Positions 1 through 11,666 of a stretch of 33,814 nucleotides of DNA are shown here, piece after piece. The position numbers and the translations under genes are program-made. The notes beneath the pieces were generated by a model. The model was not told the DNA's origin and searched no databases. It saw only the letters and a program-made list of their open reading frames with translations. The stretch is from positions 39,192 to 73,005 of the forward strand of contig NW_019091430.1 in assembly GCF_001949145.1 (NCBI RefSeq), given 5' to 3'. Numbering within the stretch: the first letter of the stretch is position 1; each line of letters starts with the position of its first letter. The DNA comes from Acanthaster planci. Taxonomy: Eukaryota > Echinodermata > Asteroidea > Valvatida > Acanthasteridae.

Positions 1-261
1 TTCAGCAAGGAGATGACATCCAGCAAAGAGATGGCATCCAGCAAGGAGATGACATCCAGCAAGGAGATGACATCCAGCAAGGAGATGACATCCAGCAAGG
101 AGATGACATCCAGCAAGGAGATGACATCCAGCAAGGAGATGACATCCAGCAAGGAGATGACATCCAGCAAGGAGATGACATCCAGCAAGGAGATGACATC
201 CAGCAAGGAGATGACATCCAGCGAGGAGATGACATCCAGCAAGGAGATGACATCCAGCAAG
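1..261. repeat. 18-bp minisatellite, 14 full units plus a partial unit
   Basis: Fourteen consecutive 18-bp units (GAGATGACATCCAGCAAG) run from 10 to 261, preceded by a 9-base partial unit at the window edge, so the array probably continues to the left. Only three units differ: the first ends CAAA, the second has GGCATCC and the twelfth has GCGAG. Because 18 is a multiple of 3, several frames stay open on both strands (a MTSSKE hexapeptide on + and CWMSSP on -). Open frames here therefore do not show coding. The sequence leaves the array at AGCAAGAG followed by gtatta, which could be read as a splice donor, but no flanking coding sequence supports an exon. Confidence 0.95.
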
Positions 262-1237
262 AGGTATTATTTCCAATTGCTTTAGTTACAATTTTATACA
301 CTTCCTACATGTACATGCATGTGTCTTGCAACATTAAAAGAAAGATTCTGATTTTTTTTTACTCCATTGTAACACTCTTACAAAATAGAACCATCGAATG
401 AAAAAGGAAATATATACAGTAAATGTAATTCGTAATACCTTCATTAACGCTCCTATGAACTTATGTAAAACTTTATGGAAGTTCTGCCATACATGTAGCT
501 GTGTCATATATTGCCACGTGAGAGATAACTGGGCTTGACTTTGGTTACCAGTTACGCTATTTGCATGTGAGTGGGTCCTTAACAAAATTTTATCCTGAGC
601 AGATAGGCCTGTTACTCCATAGAGCCATTATTCATCGTTTTGTAAATTTTCATGCCAAAACTAAGAATTCCCCTTTGTATTACACAACTGCGGTAAAGTA
701 CCATCCTTTGTTTTATTACATGCTGTGAATTGGGGCGTACGTAACAAATAAAGCAATAACTCTTTGACGCTGTCTTGGATTAGGCAAAGTAGAATGACAT
801 AAGTGTACATTTATTTTCTTTAAAAAAGACGTCAACAAAAACTAAGAAACAGTTTTCAATTTAATTCATCCGAGAACAGATGGCAGCTTTTTGAATAGTC
901 CCATCCCAGATGAAAATACTTCACGATTTACAAGTAAAGTTTCCTATTAAGCTCTGACTATTCAGACAGGCCTACGTGATACTCAACATCAATACCCTGA
1001 AGGCTAGATACGTGTAAATGGGTAATAAATAAATCAATATACATAATAATTGACTTACCCTGCTTAGGTCAACTGTTTCAGCCCCTCATTTCATATTTGA
1101 AGAGCCGTATCAAAGACACAAAATCACAAGTTAGATTGGTGCACCACACATTGGGTCATTCACTTAATAAAGCTGTGGAAAAGCTGAGGCAGGCCGGGGA
1201 CAGGGGGAAGTGTCGTTTGCTACCACTATAGTAAAGT
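262..1237. other. Non-coding stretch, no recognised feature
   Basis: AT-rich sequence with stop codons in all frames at short intervals. It contains one TACATGTACATGCATG block at about 306-320. I see no exon, RNA gene or intact transposon. Confidence 0.6.
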
Positions 1238-1812
1238 CCCCTAACATGGCGCACATCAACCTTCACTTGATTTTCCTCTCACTGCATTGCCAAACTTTTC
1301 CGCTGAAAATCTCAAGACCCATTTGGATAAATACTGATAGTATCACCCTCATGATACATGATGTTGGACCTTTGTGAACAACTTCAGTGTCATGAAATTT
1401 CGTCCCAAATCCAAATGTTGGCATCCGGAAATTGGGCTTGAATTCTATTGTGTGCTCCCTGATGTGGCGCACTTTAATTTAAAAATATCTCAGAAAATCA
1501 CACACAAAGTTCTTTAAAGTTGATACATTCTTGTAGAGCACGGTTTCTTCCACCCCAAACTCATCTTCAAGTTTGTCATTTTTTCATTGTTTTGGGCAAA
1601 TTTAAAAGCCTTGATATTGTATGTCGGGAAAAAATTGGAAAATTGGGCAAAAATAAATTTTTATCGGAACTTCATCTCAGGAACATAAAATCGAGATCTA
1701 TGAATCAGAATACTGGGAGTTTGATGAAGCTTTTCTGTTTGTGAGATTTGATGTACAGTATTGCTCCGGTAAGACACAAGAGGCGAAAAACGAAAGAGCG
1801 CCATGTTAGGGG
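1238..1812. mobile_element. Foldback/MITE-like element, 575 bp, 15-bp perfect terminal inverted repeats
   Basis: CCCCTAACATGGCGC at 1238-1252 recurs as its exact reverse complement at 1798-1812. A diverged copy in the left-arm orientation lies at 1457-1472 (CCCTGATGTGGCGCAC), and a diverged right-arm copy lies just outside at about 1818-1831 (reverse complement CCCTAACGTGGTGC). No target-site duplication is visible beside either right-hand end, so the true boundaries and superfamily are unclear. The interior has only short open frames with no recognisable transposase, which fits a non-autonomous element. Confidence 0.6.
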
Positions 1813-4812
1813 CCGCACCACGTTAGGGTACATCAACAAGATTCGTGGAAACTGTTTTGTTTCCTTTGACGGATTTCACGCCGTTATTCATTGAACAGTT
1901 GAACGTATATTCCAATTGAAAAACATGCACGTAATTCGCATTTGGTTTGAAATCTGAACTGTATGTTGTGGTGCCAATATTAGATTTGGTTATTTTTCAT
2001 ATTGTCATTCTTTGTAAAATATGCAACACCTGGTAACTTATGTCCGTGCAGCCCAACTACATGTACGAACGTCTCCACTGAGCAGGAACTTCGAGCGAGT
2101 GCTACGCGCTGTTCCAAAATGCAAGGCGAACGAGGGAGGCACTCCCCACCCCTCGTTATAAACTTGTGAGTGATGGACTTCCCTTTCGTGTGCCCATATT
2201 ATTTGTCAAGGAGCCTCGTACTCATTATGAAATTTCGTCATTTCATCTAGCTTGTTACTCGCGAGTGAAAGGAATTACCGGTGGGTGCAACTTTATTGAC
2301 TCCTAGACACAGTTACACAATTTGTAAGTCCGCTCATTTGATTTTGTGAATGTTTATTGAAAATACAAAAACAGCCACTGTAACTCATGTGAATGCTTTG
2401 CAAGAGTGCTTTCTTGTGTATTAACTTCAAAGCCCTATTTCTCCATGATTGATTTTTCTAAAACTTACCACATGGCCGTCTTGTAAACTCTGTATTTTGA
2501 GAAATCTGTATCCTATGACCCCCTTATTGGTCTCATTTGAAAGCTTATAATCTCTTCCATCTCATGAGGGGAGAAACTCAATTTTGTTTTTTTGCAGGAA
2601 GAGCCTGGTTTTGGCATGGGTGTCCCATATTGTCTTGCCTCATTCTTTCAGTATTTTCATATTTCAAAGTCCATGTAAAATATCAAAAGAATGATTTGTA
2701 CAGGATGTCAACAGGAGCCATGCTGCTAAGTTGCTTTGTGGGATTTTTTCAAAACAGAACACAACCATACTCGCCTCGGCTCGTACAGTAATGTGGCAAG
2801 TGTGAATCATTCATGCTCATCACCAGGTTGAAAAAAGCATGAGACAAGTTGAAATGAAGCCTGGTTGAACGCAAGGGTGAAAAATCATATTTTAAACCCA
2901 AGGTGGTCATGGGTTCGCCCTGGTTGGGTTCAACCTGGGTTGAGAGGCTATAGTGTAAAAAGGCCTATAAAACTGTGCATCTGGACTGCATCTATTTATT
3001 TGTGGTATGCCTAATCCCACATAAACACAGCCAGTATACCAGTGCAGTACTCATCCTACCAGATTCCAACAAACCTTGGTGCTGGAATTTGGTTGGTTTG
3101 GGATTGTTAGGGTGAAGTGCTCAAAATAATCCTCCCGCAAAAGGCAATTTAAACAACTTTTGTAACCATCACTCATAAAATAATGTTTATGGTATATACC
3201 TCAATAATTTTAAGTGCTCATCTAGAACTTGACCATGGGTATTCCGTGATAAGATGTACATGTAGCCAAACGAAATATCAAAAAGAAAGGTCTTACCTGA
3301 TGGAGAAGGGGACAGAAGAAAGGGATGGGTAGAGATGCATAAATCAAACCTGGGCAGGAGCTAGCAGAACAGGAACCTACATGCAGCACATGAGCTTCAT
3401 CTACAATCGACAAAGTATGAAGCAAAAAACCCAAACAACTTTGAATACAAAGTACATGCAGTATGATGGGAGCTAAACATTCAGTAATTCAACCACATTT
3501 CATTTTCACTGTAGAAGCAGGGATCCTTACATGGACTTGCATACAAACGGATTCCTAAATCTCAATTTCTATGGTACATGGAAGTGGTGGGGGGGACTGT
3601 TTGTACAGTTTGACCTGTGGGACAAAAATGGCAAAAGTCACATTAATATGCATAAGTAGAATAATAATATGATATCGATATGAATAGGAATGAGGTGTAA
3701 GGTGAAAAATGATAGTACAGAATGACCTTTGATAATGGATGGGCATAGGATATGGTCAGAAAGTTTGGTACAGTTTGACCCTGGTGTGTGGGATAAAATA
3801 GGAATAAGGCCTAGCACGGGGTAAAAATTTTTGGTGCAATTTGACCTTGCGTATGATAAAAAAAGTGGATGAGTCATATCGTGCGTGATGGTATACTGAC
3901 TGACCCACCAGGCGATCAAGAGGGATAATCCCCGGAAAATGGACCGCGCGGACCGCCAGGCTGCAACCTCTCCTATTTCCCACCCAATAGTGCAATAAAT
4001 ATTTAATAAGCAATCACCCAATTTTTCCTTTTTGGAAATTATAACAGTTTGATTTGTTTCACCAGTAATCCCCCAGAAGTCCATTTATTAATTTCTTGTC
4101 ATGTGCAAAACATTGAGACCATGACCAAAATGTTCATCACCACCATTTGTTCTTAGAAAGAGCTACACGTAGCAGCAGCCTTTTTTTACATGTTACTTCT
4201 GTTCTAAGATGGCTATCTGCAGTAGTCTACTTGAACACATTCTCTCTTGTATCGTACTGAAAACAAAATATGCACATTATTTCAAAAACCTTTTAAACTT
4301 TGGGAAGGGTTGAAGTCATTTTGAAGCAAGGCTTCAAAATGAATGAAGGTAATAAATGACTCAACATATTACATTTTCATTTGGCCAAACTGTACCTTAA
4401 TGACAAACTATCTGGCACTCAACGAGTCTCTTAGTCCTGTCAATCATCCTGTTGAACTGCATCCATTTCATCTCATCTATTTGACTATCTCCTGCATCCT
4501 CAAAGCAAACTTGTCACTTCCAACTCCAGTCGTCAATGTTTCTTGAGAAAATTACTTTAATTTTGCACACCAACACCATGTACATGTAGACATCCGTGAT
4601 TTTCCAGCAGGCTTCCTGCAGTGATGATCTGTGGACGCTGAAGATATAGTGACATCGGAGCCAGATCAGAAAAAAAAATCCTTCTTTGCCTGTTTGGTGA
4701 CAAAAGGAAAAGAGGAATCTCCATTAATTCAGCATGAATGAGAGATTTTTAGACGCTTTGCGGTGGCATATACTCAGGTCTTTTTTGCTGATTCTTTTCC
4801 GAGCATGCACAC
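1813..4812. other. Non-coding intergenic stretch with weak degenerate repeats
   Basis: No exon recognised on either strand. Two weakly repetitive patches are visible. At 2815-2945, CTGGTTGAAC/GGTTCAACC-type motifs recur in both orientations. At about 3597-3880, three diverged copies of a GTACAGTTTGACC...GTGGGATAAAA-like segment occur near 3600, 3768 and 3832. The short open frames across the second patch translate to low-complexity, unconserved-looking peptides. Confidence 0.5.
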
Positions 4813-4846
4813 CAGGCTTGGGCAAATCCACGCTGAAATCGGGTAG

Positions 4847-4864
4847 AATTCCAAATTTGGAATT
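4847..4864. repeat. 18-bp perfect palindrome
   Basis: AATTCCAAATTTGGAATT is a perfect palindrome. It belongs to the GATTCC/GGAATC repeat patch near the left end of the hAT-like element, so it is best read as part of the subterminal repeats of that element. Confidence 0.7.
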
Positions 4865-5685
4865 GGAGTCGCGATTCCACTTTTTTGAGGAATCAAATCC
4901 ACGCCAACGCCGATTCCATGACCTTGAAATCTGATTCCAGGAACAGTCCAGCGATTCCAAAAGACTGCTATATAAAATGATCTGTGGATTTTTGAAAATA
5001 TGTGTGGTTTTATGCCAAATCCAGGAACTTAAACCGCACAGCTTTATTTCCGTTGCCAAAAACTGAAGTCTGTGACGAGACGTGGCCCAGATGCTTTGCA
5101 GAATCGCAGCGGCACTGTGCAGTACTCCGACCCATTTGTCTGCAGCGCACCGATGGTCCACTGTTACCAACTGTGACTCCTTAACATGCTGAGCAATTGG
5201 GTGCTACATTGTGAGTGATGAAAACTACACGTACATATACATCAAAGTTTTTCCCACACGCTAAATTTTTGCAATGAAATTTCTTGTCACTGATTACCCT
5301 CTAATTCTTATTGGAAACTCAATTGCAACATCTGAAGGATCGACACCAATTAGAAACTCATTCCTCGGAGTGTTTATTATTTTTAAAAACAAAATCTTCC
5401 GCTGGCCCAACGTCGCGTTTTAATCTTCAAGATCGAAGCAAACTGTGGTGGAGAAAGTTCGGTAGGCCTCCATGTACTTCGTCACATATTACAAAAATTT
5501 GCTCAGAACTGAAAGAAAACACCTAAACAATGCAGCCCTTTACCTGATATTAGTTCTTCCTTTACCATAAAAAAATCGAAATGCAAGTAACTGTTGAAAC
5601 ATTTGAACATTCCCATGATGCCAGCATTTGAACAATTTCCCAGATCCCACAAACCTTGACATAAAATCAGCGATCCGAAGTTATT

Positions 5686-5711
5686 CGGATCAAATATTTG
5701 GATCAAATATT
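5686..5711. repeat. 13-bp tandem duplication
   Basis: GGATCAAATATTT occurs twice in a row inside the interior of the hAT-like element. It is too short to suggest a function. Confidence 0.6.
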
Positions 5712-6763
5712 TCCAGGGTTTGCCAACTAAATTTAAACCATTCATAAGAAAGAGAAGCTGACGAGATCGGCAATGGCATCAGCCCAGGTGGAGATCGGTG
5801 TTCAAATTCATGCATGTTTCTAATAGTCCTGCATTCATCGACCGCTCTCCGTTGGTGCACAGAAGTACAGACCTGTGGCTGTGGGCCAACTGCAAGCGTT
5901 TCATTGCGGATGCTTCATGTTTGAGTCTGTAAGACATGCACCATGATTACCGTCATTCACTCTGCCAAAACACAAATCTTTGACTACTTTTCATCCTTCA
6001 TTTCTGCAATAAAGAAAAGAAATTCTACTCAACCTGTTGAGTGAATTGAAGGTCAAATGAGCAATTCTCAAAATTTTTCATCTCTGCCTTGGAACAAGAC
6101 TAACGGCCTCATGTTGGAGCTGGCAGCAGACATACAAATAGGAAGAATGTAGCTTTAAACATTTTCACCAGCGATTGCATGAACGGGCCGCTGACGCAAG
6201 CGGTGCTGAGCGGCGCATGAGCAGTCCAGTTTTTACTGGAATTTACAATGGAAAGATAGAGAAAACTATCATAGTTCATCGTCGGTTGAATAAGGTCACA
6301 TTTTTGGGTCTTTAAGGGAAAAAATATTTCTTCAGTACGTTTTTGGCGGCATGAAAATAAAGGTACATACTGTAAGTATGTTTCTTTCTGGTCAAATACG
6401 GATTTTACAACTCCTGGTCACTTCTACATGTATATAAACTAGAAAACTTGAAAGCCGGTGGGCTACGTAGATTGATAATCTTTTCCCATAAATGATGTGC
6501 TTCCGTCAAGTTAAAATTTCTGATTTGAAACTCTGTAATGATAATAAATCTTTCCTGTTTTCGATGCAATAAAAGGGGATAATTTTTAATGACAGAAGTG
6601 TTTAGGAAACAACTCACAAGTGCATTTTGCACGTAATCTCGAGTATACTCAACATGGCATTTGGCATGTAAAAATTGGAATCGATTCCGAGTGGAATCGC
6701 GATTCCTGGACGGAATCGGACTTGATTCCAAAAATGCTCAAATCGCCTAACACTAATGCCCAC

Positions 6764-7712
6764 ATTGTACATGTACCTACATGTAGATGTAGGTAGTGCG
6801 ATATTGTGGAAAGCCTGGTACACGTACATCTACTACCACCAGTACGTTTCCCACTGAACTTAAAAACATGAATACTTAGAACCCATTTCATAATTTGCTT
6901 AAGTATGTTAAAGTCAACAATTTCCTGACAAACATAAAGACACACAAATGCAAGGTCATTCTAAGGCAGCATTACTGACATCATGTACAATACGTCTGCT
7001 TAATGTTAACTTGTGAGCTTTTTTATGAACAGATCCCAGTTTTAGTTTTCTCAACTGAAGTGAATTTGACCTAAACATGCGTGATTATTCCTGTACAGGG
7101 CTTCTTAAAAAAAGGAATCCAAGATTCATTAATCTGTTTCTTGAATATGACTCATTATTTCGGTACATGGAAAATATCTGTTTCATCAAAAAATCCTACA
7201 TTTCTGTCACACACAACTGAGCACAAAAGAGTTGAATGGACCGTGTCAGAAAAGGCTTGGCACCAGATGCATCATACATGTACATGTAGGTTTGCACAAT
7301 GTGAAGCATTAAGTATATGTACACTGTATCCCAAATTCGGACAACCACGATTAGGGGCTTATTCTCGAAGCTGCCTAAGCCCAGTGTCCTTCAACACGTC
7401 CTCATTTCTTTCAAAGCAATTTTCAGCCCTTGTTCTCATCGCTTTTACATGGGTATCTTGCATTTTGGAGATTCCAGCAAACTTTGCGTAATTCTGACAA
7501 AAAAGCCATCTCTGAACAGCGTGAGTTCAATAGTAAAACTGCTATATGTATTTAGTGCAAAGAATTTCTGACTTTGTCCATTAAACCAGTCATTTGTGAT
7601 GGAAATTTGGATTTCTTGGTGCCATTCGAAAGAGGACGTCAGAATGAAACAGACATGACAGATGACGGTTTACAAAAATAATCAGTCACATTCAAGAAAC
7701 AACTTTCCTTTT
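6764..7712. other. Non-coding stretch
   Basis: Only unconserved-looking short open frames are present. Two ACATGTACATGT-type blocks lie near 6765-6786 and 7275-7288. Nothing else is recognised. Confidence 0.5.
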
Positions 7713-8308
7713 TTAACCACTTCTTGCCGGGGATTCCGGTACCGGGCATGTGTGCTTTATATGTGTGGCCGGGGTCTCCAAACTCGGACAAAGAGAACTG
7801 GGCCTTGTAACAAAAGACTGTACTCAGAACAACAGACCAGGCTGCTGGGCATTACCGATATATTTCACTTTCAAAAGTGGAGACAATCCAGCCTTGTTTT
7901 GAAACAGTATACCACGGTTTGGGGCATTTAGAACAAGCGGATTACCACCGGGGACAAAAGCACTACTCCACCACCGCAGTGATGAGCCCACACAGCACCA
8001 CTACATGCTAATCTGGCCCCAAGAGGTCAGCAGTGCACTGTGCCAGGTTCGTGAACAAAAAAAAGTTATATAACACCACACAATATGGGCTCCTTTCCAA
8101 AGCTGCAGGCCTGGCTGAAATACTCAGGCGTTAATAGATTTTTGGTCTGTCAGGCTAGAGTGGCCACCAAACAGTCCTTCGTGTGGGTGCATGTGTCCAG
8201 TAAATAAAGATAGGACTTTTTAAAGAACTTTGAAAACAGAAAAAAATGATAATTATCTCACTCCAGCATCATCAACATTGATAACTGCCACCGGCAGCAA
8301 GTGATTAA
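7713..8308. mobile_element. piggyBac-like MITE, copy 1 (596 bp)
   Basis: The element starts TTAACCACTTCTTGCCGG and ends CCGGCAGCAAGTGATTAA, that is, inverted repeats close to TTAACCACTTGCTGCCGGG bounded by TTAA. TTAA target duplication with short inverted repeats beginning CC is characteristic of the piggyBac superfamily. Internal blocks are shared with copies at 28679-29258 and 33475 onward in the same orientation: the segment around 7768-7860 (GGTCTCCAAACTCGGACAAAG, then GTAACAAAAGACTGTACTC and CTGGGCATTACCGATAT) is nearly the same as 33530-33625. The open frame through it (7662-7931) also recurs with the repeat, so it is repeat sequence and not a gene. No transposase is encoded. Confidence 0.8.
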
Positions 8309-8325
8309 GATGCCCATAGTTGTAA

Positions 8326-8660
8326 TGACTCAAGTCAAAGACTTCAGTCCGATATGAGTCCCAATATTTGGTGACTGGGCTCGACTCAGTCCCGATGGGT
8401 AAATGACTTGACTCAACTCAAGTCTCTGTGACCAAATGACTCAACCAAAATCTCTCATGGAGACTTGACTCAAGTACAAGTTTATAAGACTCAAGTCTCA
8501 AAAAATTTAAAGCAAAATTTAAGTTGGTTAGATACATGTACGTGTCACACTGATTTATTTTTAGTATGTCTAAATGAAAATAAAAATTCCCAAAAAATGA
8601 CTTACATGTAGTTGTGTTTTTATTGTATTTTGTTCAGAAATTTTTAACTCAATTGACTCA
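8326..8660. repeat. Degenerate GACTCAAGT repeat with five TGACTCA motifs
   Basis: A loosely repetitive patch built from GACTTGACTCAAGTC-like segments. The exact heptamer TGACTCA (consensus AP-1/TRE site) occurs at 8326, 8409, 8437, 8466 and 8654. The patch starts 18 bases after the right end of MITE copy 1. Its repetitive look suggests an old satellite or transposon-derived repeat. Enhancer activity is possible but unsupported beyond motif density. Confidence 0.5.
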
Positions 8661-11528
8661 AGCTCAGTTCTTGACTTGACTCGAATTAACTGGACTACGC
8701 ACGATTTATGAATCAAAAAATTAGAAGTTTCACGAAGTTTCACTAATTGTGAAATTTGAGCTGAAAATATTGCTTCATTAAGACACAAAAAGCAAAAAAA
8801 ATTAAAGTTCACCACATGAGGGGCAGTGCCACATTAAGCCATGAGAAGAGAAGTTGTAGATGTGCATCCTACATGTAAAAATGAGGCCTGACCATGTCCC
8901 AATGTTAAAAAAAGTGATTTGTAGAGTCCAAGTTACTCAGACTAGCCTTGAGCCACAATACATGTACATGTAGTTAAGCGGCATTACACCTCTGGACCAG
9001 TTATGGTCTCAAATTCAAAACCAGGAACAGACCCCTGGGTATGCGTCAAGGTTGAGGGCATTTCTTACTTCTAAGGTAGGCTCGAGTAAACCTTTTGTGT
9101 TTATCTAAATAAAAAAAACATGTCCTCTGGGAGGAGGGAGCTCCATGCAGGCCCTCAGTTTCACTCTCAGACGAGACCATGGTGCTCCCTTGTTTGCATA
9201 CTGTACATGTACATGCAGGATTTAACCCTGACCATTCTGAATTCAACAAACATATGCACAGATTTCAATAGCCCCCGGGGGTCAGGGTTCACATTCTTCA
9301 CAGCGCTTGAGTGTTGAAAAGTTGAGTCTCAGCCTAACTAGGCCCTACGTGTACACTGTATCATGGAGCTATGATTGTATTCACCTCCGATGGTACTGGA
9401 GTGACATCACATGCAAACTGCATTTGAAATAAAGGTGAGGAGTGTACCAATCAAAAAGTGCAGACGAAGCAAGACAACACGTCATTGAATTTTAACAGGG
9501 TGCGGATAAAACCTGATGATAAAGCCTAGAGGATCTGCAAACTTCCTCCATGTGCTTGGCATATGCAGCAAAGCAGCTGATGGCATGGGGGATTTGCACT
9601 CCCCATGTCAATGACCCACACAAGTGTTGAACACACTGGAACGCGACACAAGTACGCAACTGCCTAGGCGCCTGGTGGACACATGGACGCCTCGGCCATG
9701 GGTCTACTCTAGATCTAGTCTGTATCTACATGAGCAATGAAACCCTAACTGCTCCAGAGGCAATGACATCGTTTTAGTTCAACTTTTACAAATCAGTACT
9801 ACCGGACAAATTACCTACGCCTACCTCGGAAAAAAGGTCGGCAACATCTGTCTTTCAAATGACGAACGTAAGTTTCCATGCCGCCAGAGCCTCAGACGAT
9901 TTTCCATTTACGAAACCGGACAAATCAACAGTACCCCTGATGAAGTACATGTACATGTACGTTACAGCACAACGCGCATGGGCCACGTGCTGTCCTTGGT
10001 TGCCCGCACCACGTGCCAAAGTAGAAGCCAAAGATTGTAACAGCAGTGCTGTTCAACATTTGGCATAAGGTTGCAGGCTAGTAAAATAAACTGCCATAGC
10101 CAACAGTGATTAATACCTGACTTCAAAAAATCAGACAAAAAATATATTCACGAGTTTTTTAGGCGTTTGAGGCGCACATCAGACTAAAGCCCAGTTCATG
10201 GTTTTCCATTTTCTTTTCAAATTACCATTCATTGATTAACCGATGACTTTAACGATATTTATTTCCAAAGAAGCTCACCCCTAAAATGCAGTCTTGAAGC
10301 CCCTCGCCATTTTGAAATATCGATGCCTACACTTCTCAAAAAATAGACCGTATTTAGGCACCGATTTCTCCCAAATATCACTCAGACGCAATCTGCTATT
10401 CTCTTTGCCAGCCTAAACCTGTCTTTCGTACAAGTCTTCACTTTCTTGAGCCACAAAATGCTCTATTTCGTAGAGAATTTCAGTGGATACAAATTGTGAT
10501 TTGGCCCGCGCGAGCGGTTTTTTGCCTATTTACTGGCCTGCAACCAGAAGCCGAGTTCTGTCATGTACAGACCAGGCCACCATGAAACAGCCTGATTTGC
10601 TTTTTGTTTCAGGTTCAGTAAAAGAAGGAATTGCTCCATGCTGAAAGTGGCAAAGGGGTGAGCCTACTTTCAGGTTGACGATTTTAACTGAATAATATAT
10701 AAAATGAACAATATCTAAAATAATTCCGTGCATAAAAGACCTGAGTTACACTACTGCCGATTTACAACTTGTTCGCCAACCTCAGTCGTGTCGTGCAAAA
10801 TTCCAAGTGATCCGTGGTACGCGCGCTAGCGCTACATTTCATCATTCATGCTTGATGGGAAATCCCGACGGCCAATGTAGGCCCCTATATCGTTTATGTA
10901 ATAACTTTTTTATTCATTTGCCAACCGAAGCTCTTTTTGCTGAGGGTATTAATAAGGGGGGGGGGTTGCCGCACCCCATACCCTTCGCAGCCCCTGGCAA
11001 TAGCGTATTATATTATCTGGGAAGCATATAAAATTGTAGAGGTTTCTAAAAAGTCCACTTTTATTGTAATGTTTACACATTTACGTCAGACACCGTTTGC
11101 CTACAGTTAATCACATAAACATAAGACAGAGGCAAAGCGAAGGCGTTTTAAGGGAAAAGTGATGATTGCAGAAACTTGTCTGGGGAATAGAAATCGACCG
11201 TTATTGATTGACGTTTTAACCAGAAATTCGCGCCCATGAATTTCAACTGGATGGACTCTTAATTCCACACGCTTTCAGTAGAATGCAACTGAATGTAGTA
11301 ACGTGGAATGGGAAATTCTTTTCTCACTCCTCTCATCTCAGGAAACACTTTTAGCAAAGTGGGAAAAGATTTCCACAGATTTTTCCCATGAGTGAGAAAA
11401 CATTATCACGCCTTTTCACACAAGTGCAAAATAACTTTTCGACTTTGTGAAAATGTGAGTGTACACGTGAAAGTGAAATCTTTTCACAACATTTCCCACT
11501 ACAGTGATAACTATCAAATGCAATGGAC
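8661..11528. other. Non-coding intergenic stretch
   Basis: No exon, RNA gene or bounded transposon recognised. It contains ACATGTACATGT-type blocks near 8960, 9201 and 9946 and a 10-G run near 10957. The short frames on both strands look unconserved. Confidence 0.5.
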
Positions 11529-11666
11529 AGGCCGGTTCATACTTAAGGCGAAGCGAATTTGACGTCACGACGTCACGAAGTTTCAGTCGAGTTGAAATGT
11601 GTTCAAATTTACGAATTTGCAACGCGACTATCCGTCACAAATTCGAGTTCATTTTGAACTGGCCTT
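11529..11666. mobile_element. Short MITE-like element (~138 bp) with GGCC-type inverted ends and a CRE palindrome
   Basis: The left end reads AGGCCGGTTCATACTTAA. The right end on the minus strand reads AGGCCAGTTCAAAATGAA, which matches at 13 of 18 positions. Inside are TGACGTCA (11560-11567), a perfect CRE palindrome, followed at once by a second ACGTCA, and inverted AATTTG/CAAATT blocks. The pattern is that of a small palindromic repeat element. No target duplication is clear, so exact ends are uncertain. Confidence 0.5.

Larger units (their letters stand above)
4813..6755. mobile_element. Probable hAT-like DNA transposon remnant (non-autonomous)
   Basis: The left end begins CAGGCTTGGGCAAATCC at 4813. 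The right end, read on the minus strand from 6755, begins TAGTGTTAGGCGATTTGA. Both resemble the degenerate short terminal repeats of hAT elements (YAG...GGGC-like), matching each other at 9 of the first 15 bases. The flanking octamers are ATGCACAC (4805-4812) and ATGCCCAC (6756-6763), 7 of 8 identical, and hAT elements make 8-bp target duplications. Each end is followed internally by a patch rich in GGAATCG/CGATTCC repeats (about 4840-4965 and 6668-6735) in inverted arrangement. No transposase is recognisable in the ~1.9-kb interior. Two independent smaller insertions are the main alternative. Confidence 0.5.

Noticed and set aside
2-301. Open frames MTSSKE (+) and CWMSSP (-) over the minisatellite as genes
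   Set aside because: They follow automatically from an 18-bp repeat without stops; no non-repeat coding sequence adjoins them in the window.
7662-7931. Small protein gene with GPCNKRLYSE motif recurring at 28687 and 33426
   Set aside because: Similarity among the three is at DNA level across a TTAA-bounded repeat, with frame breaks between copies; it is MITE sequence.
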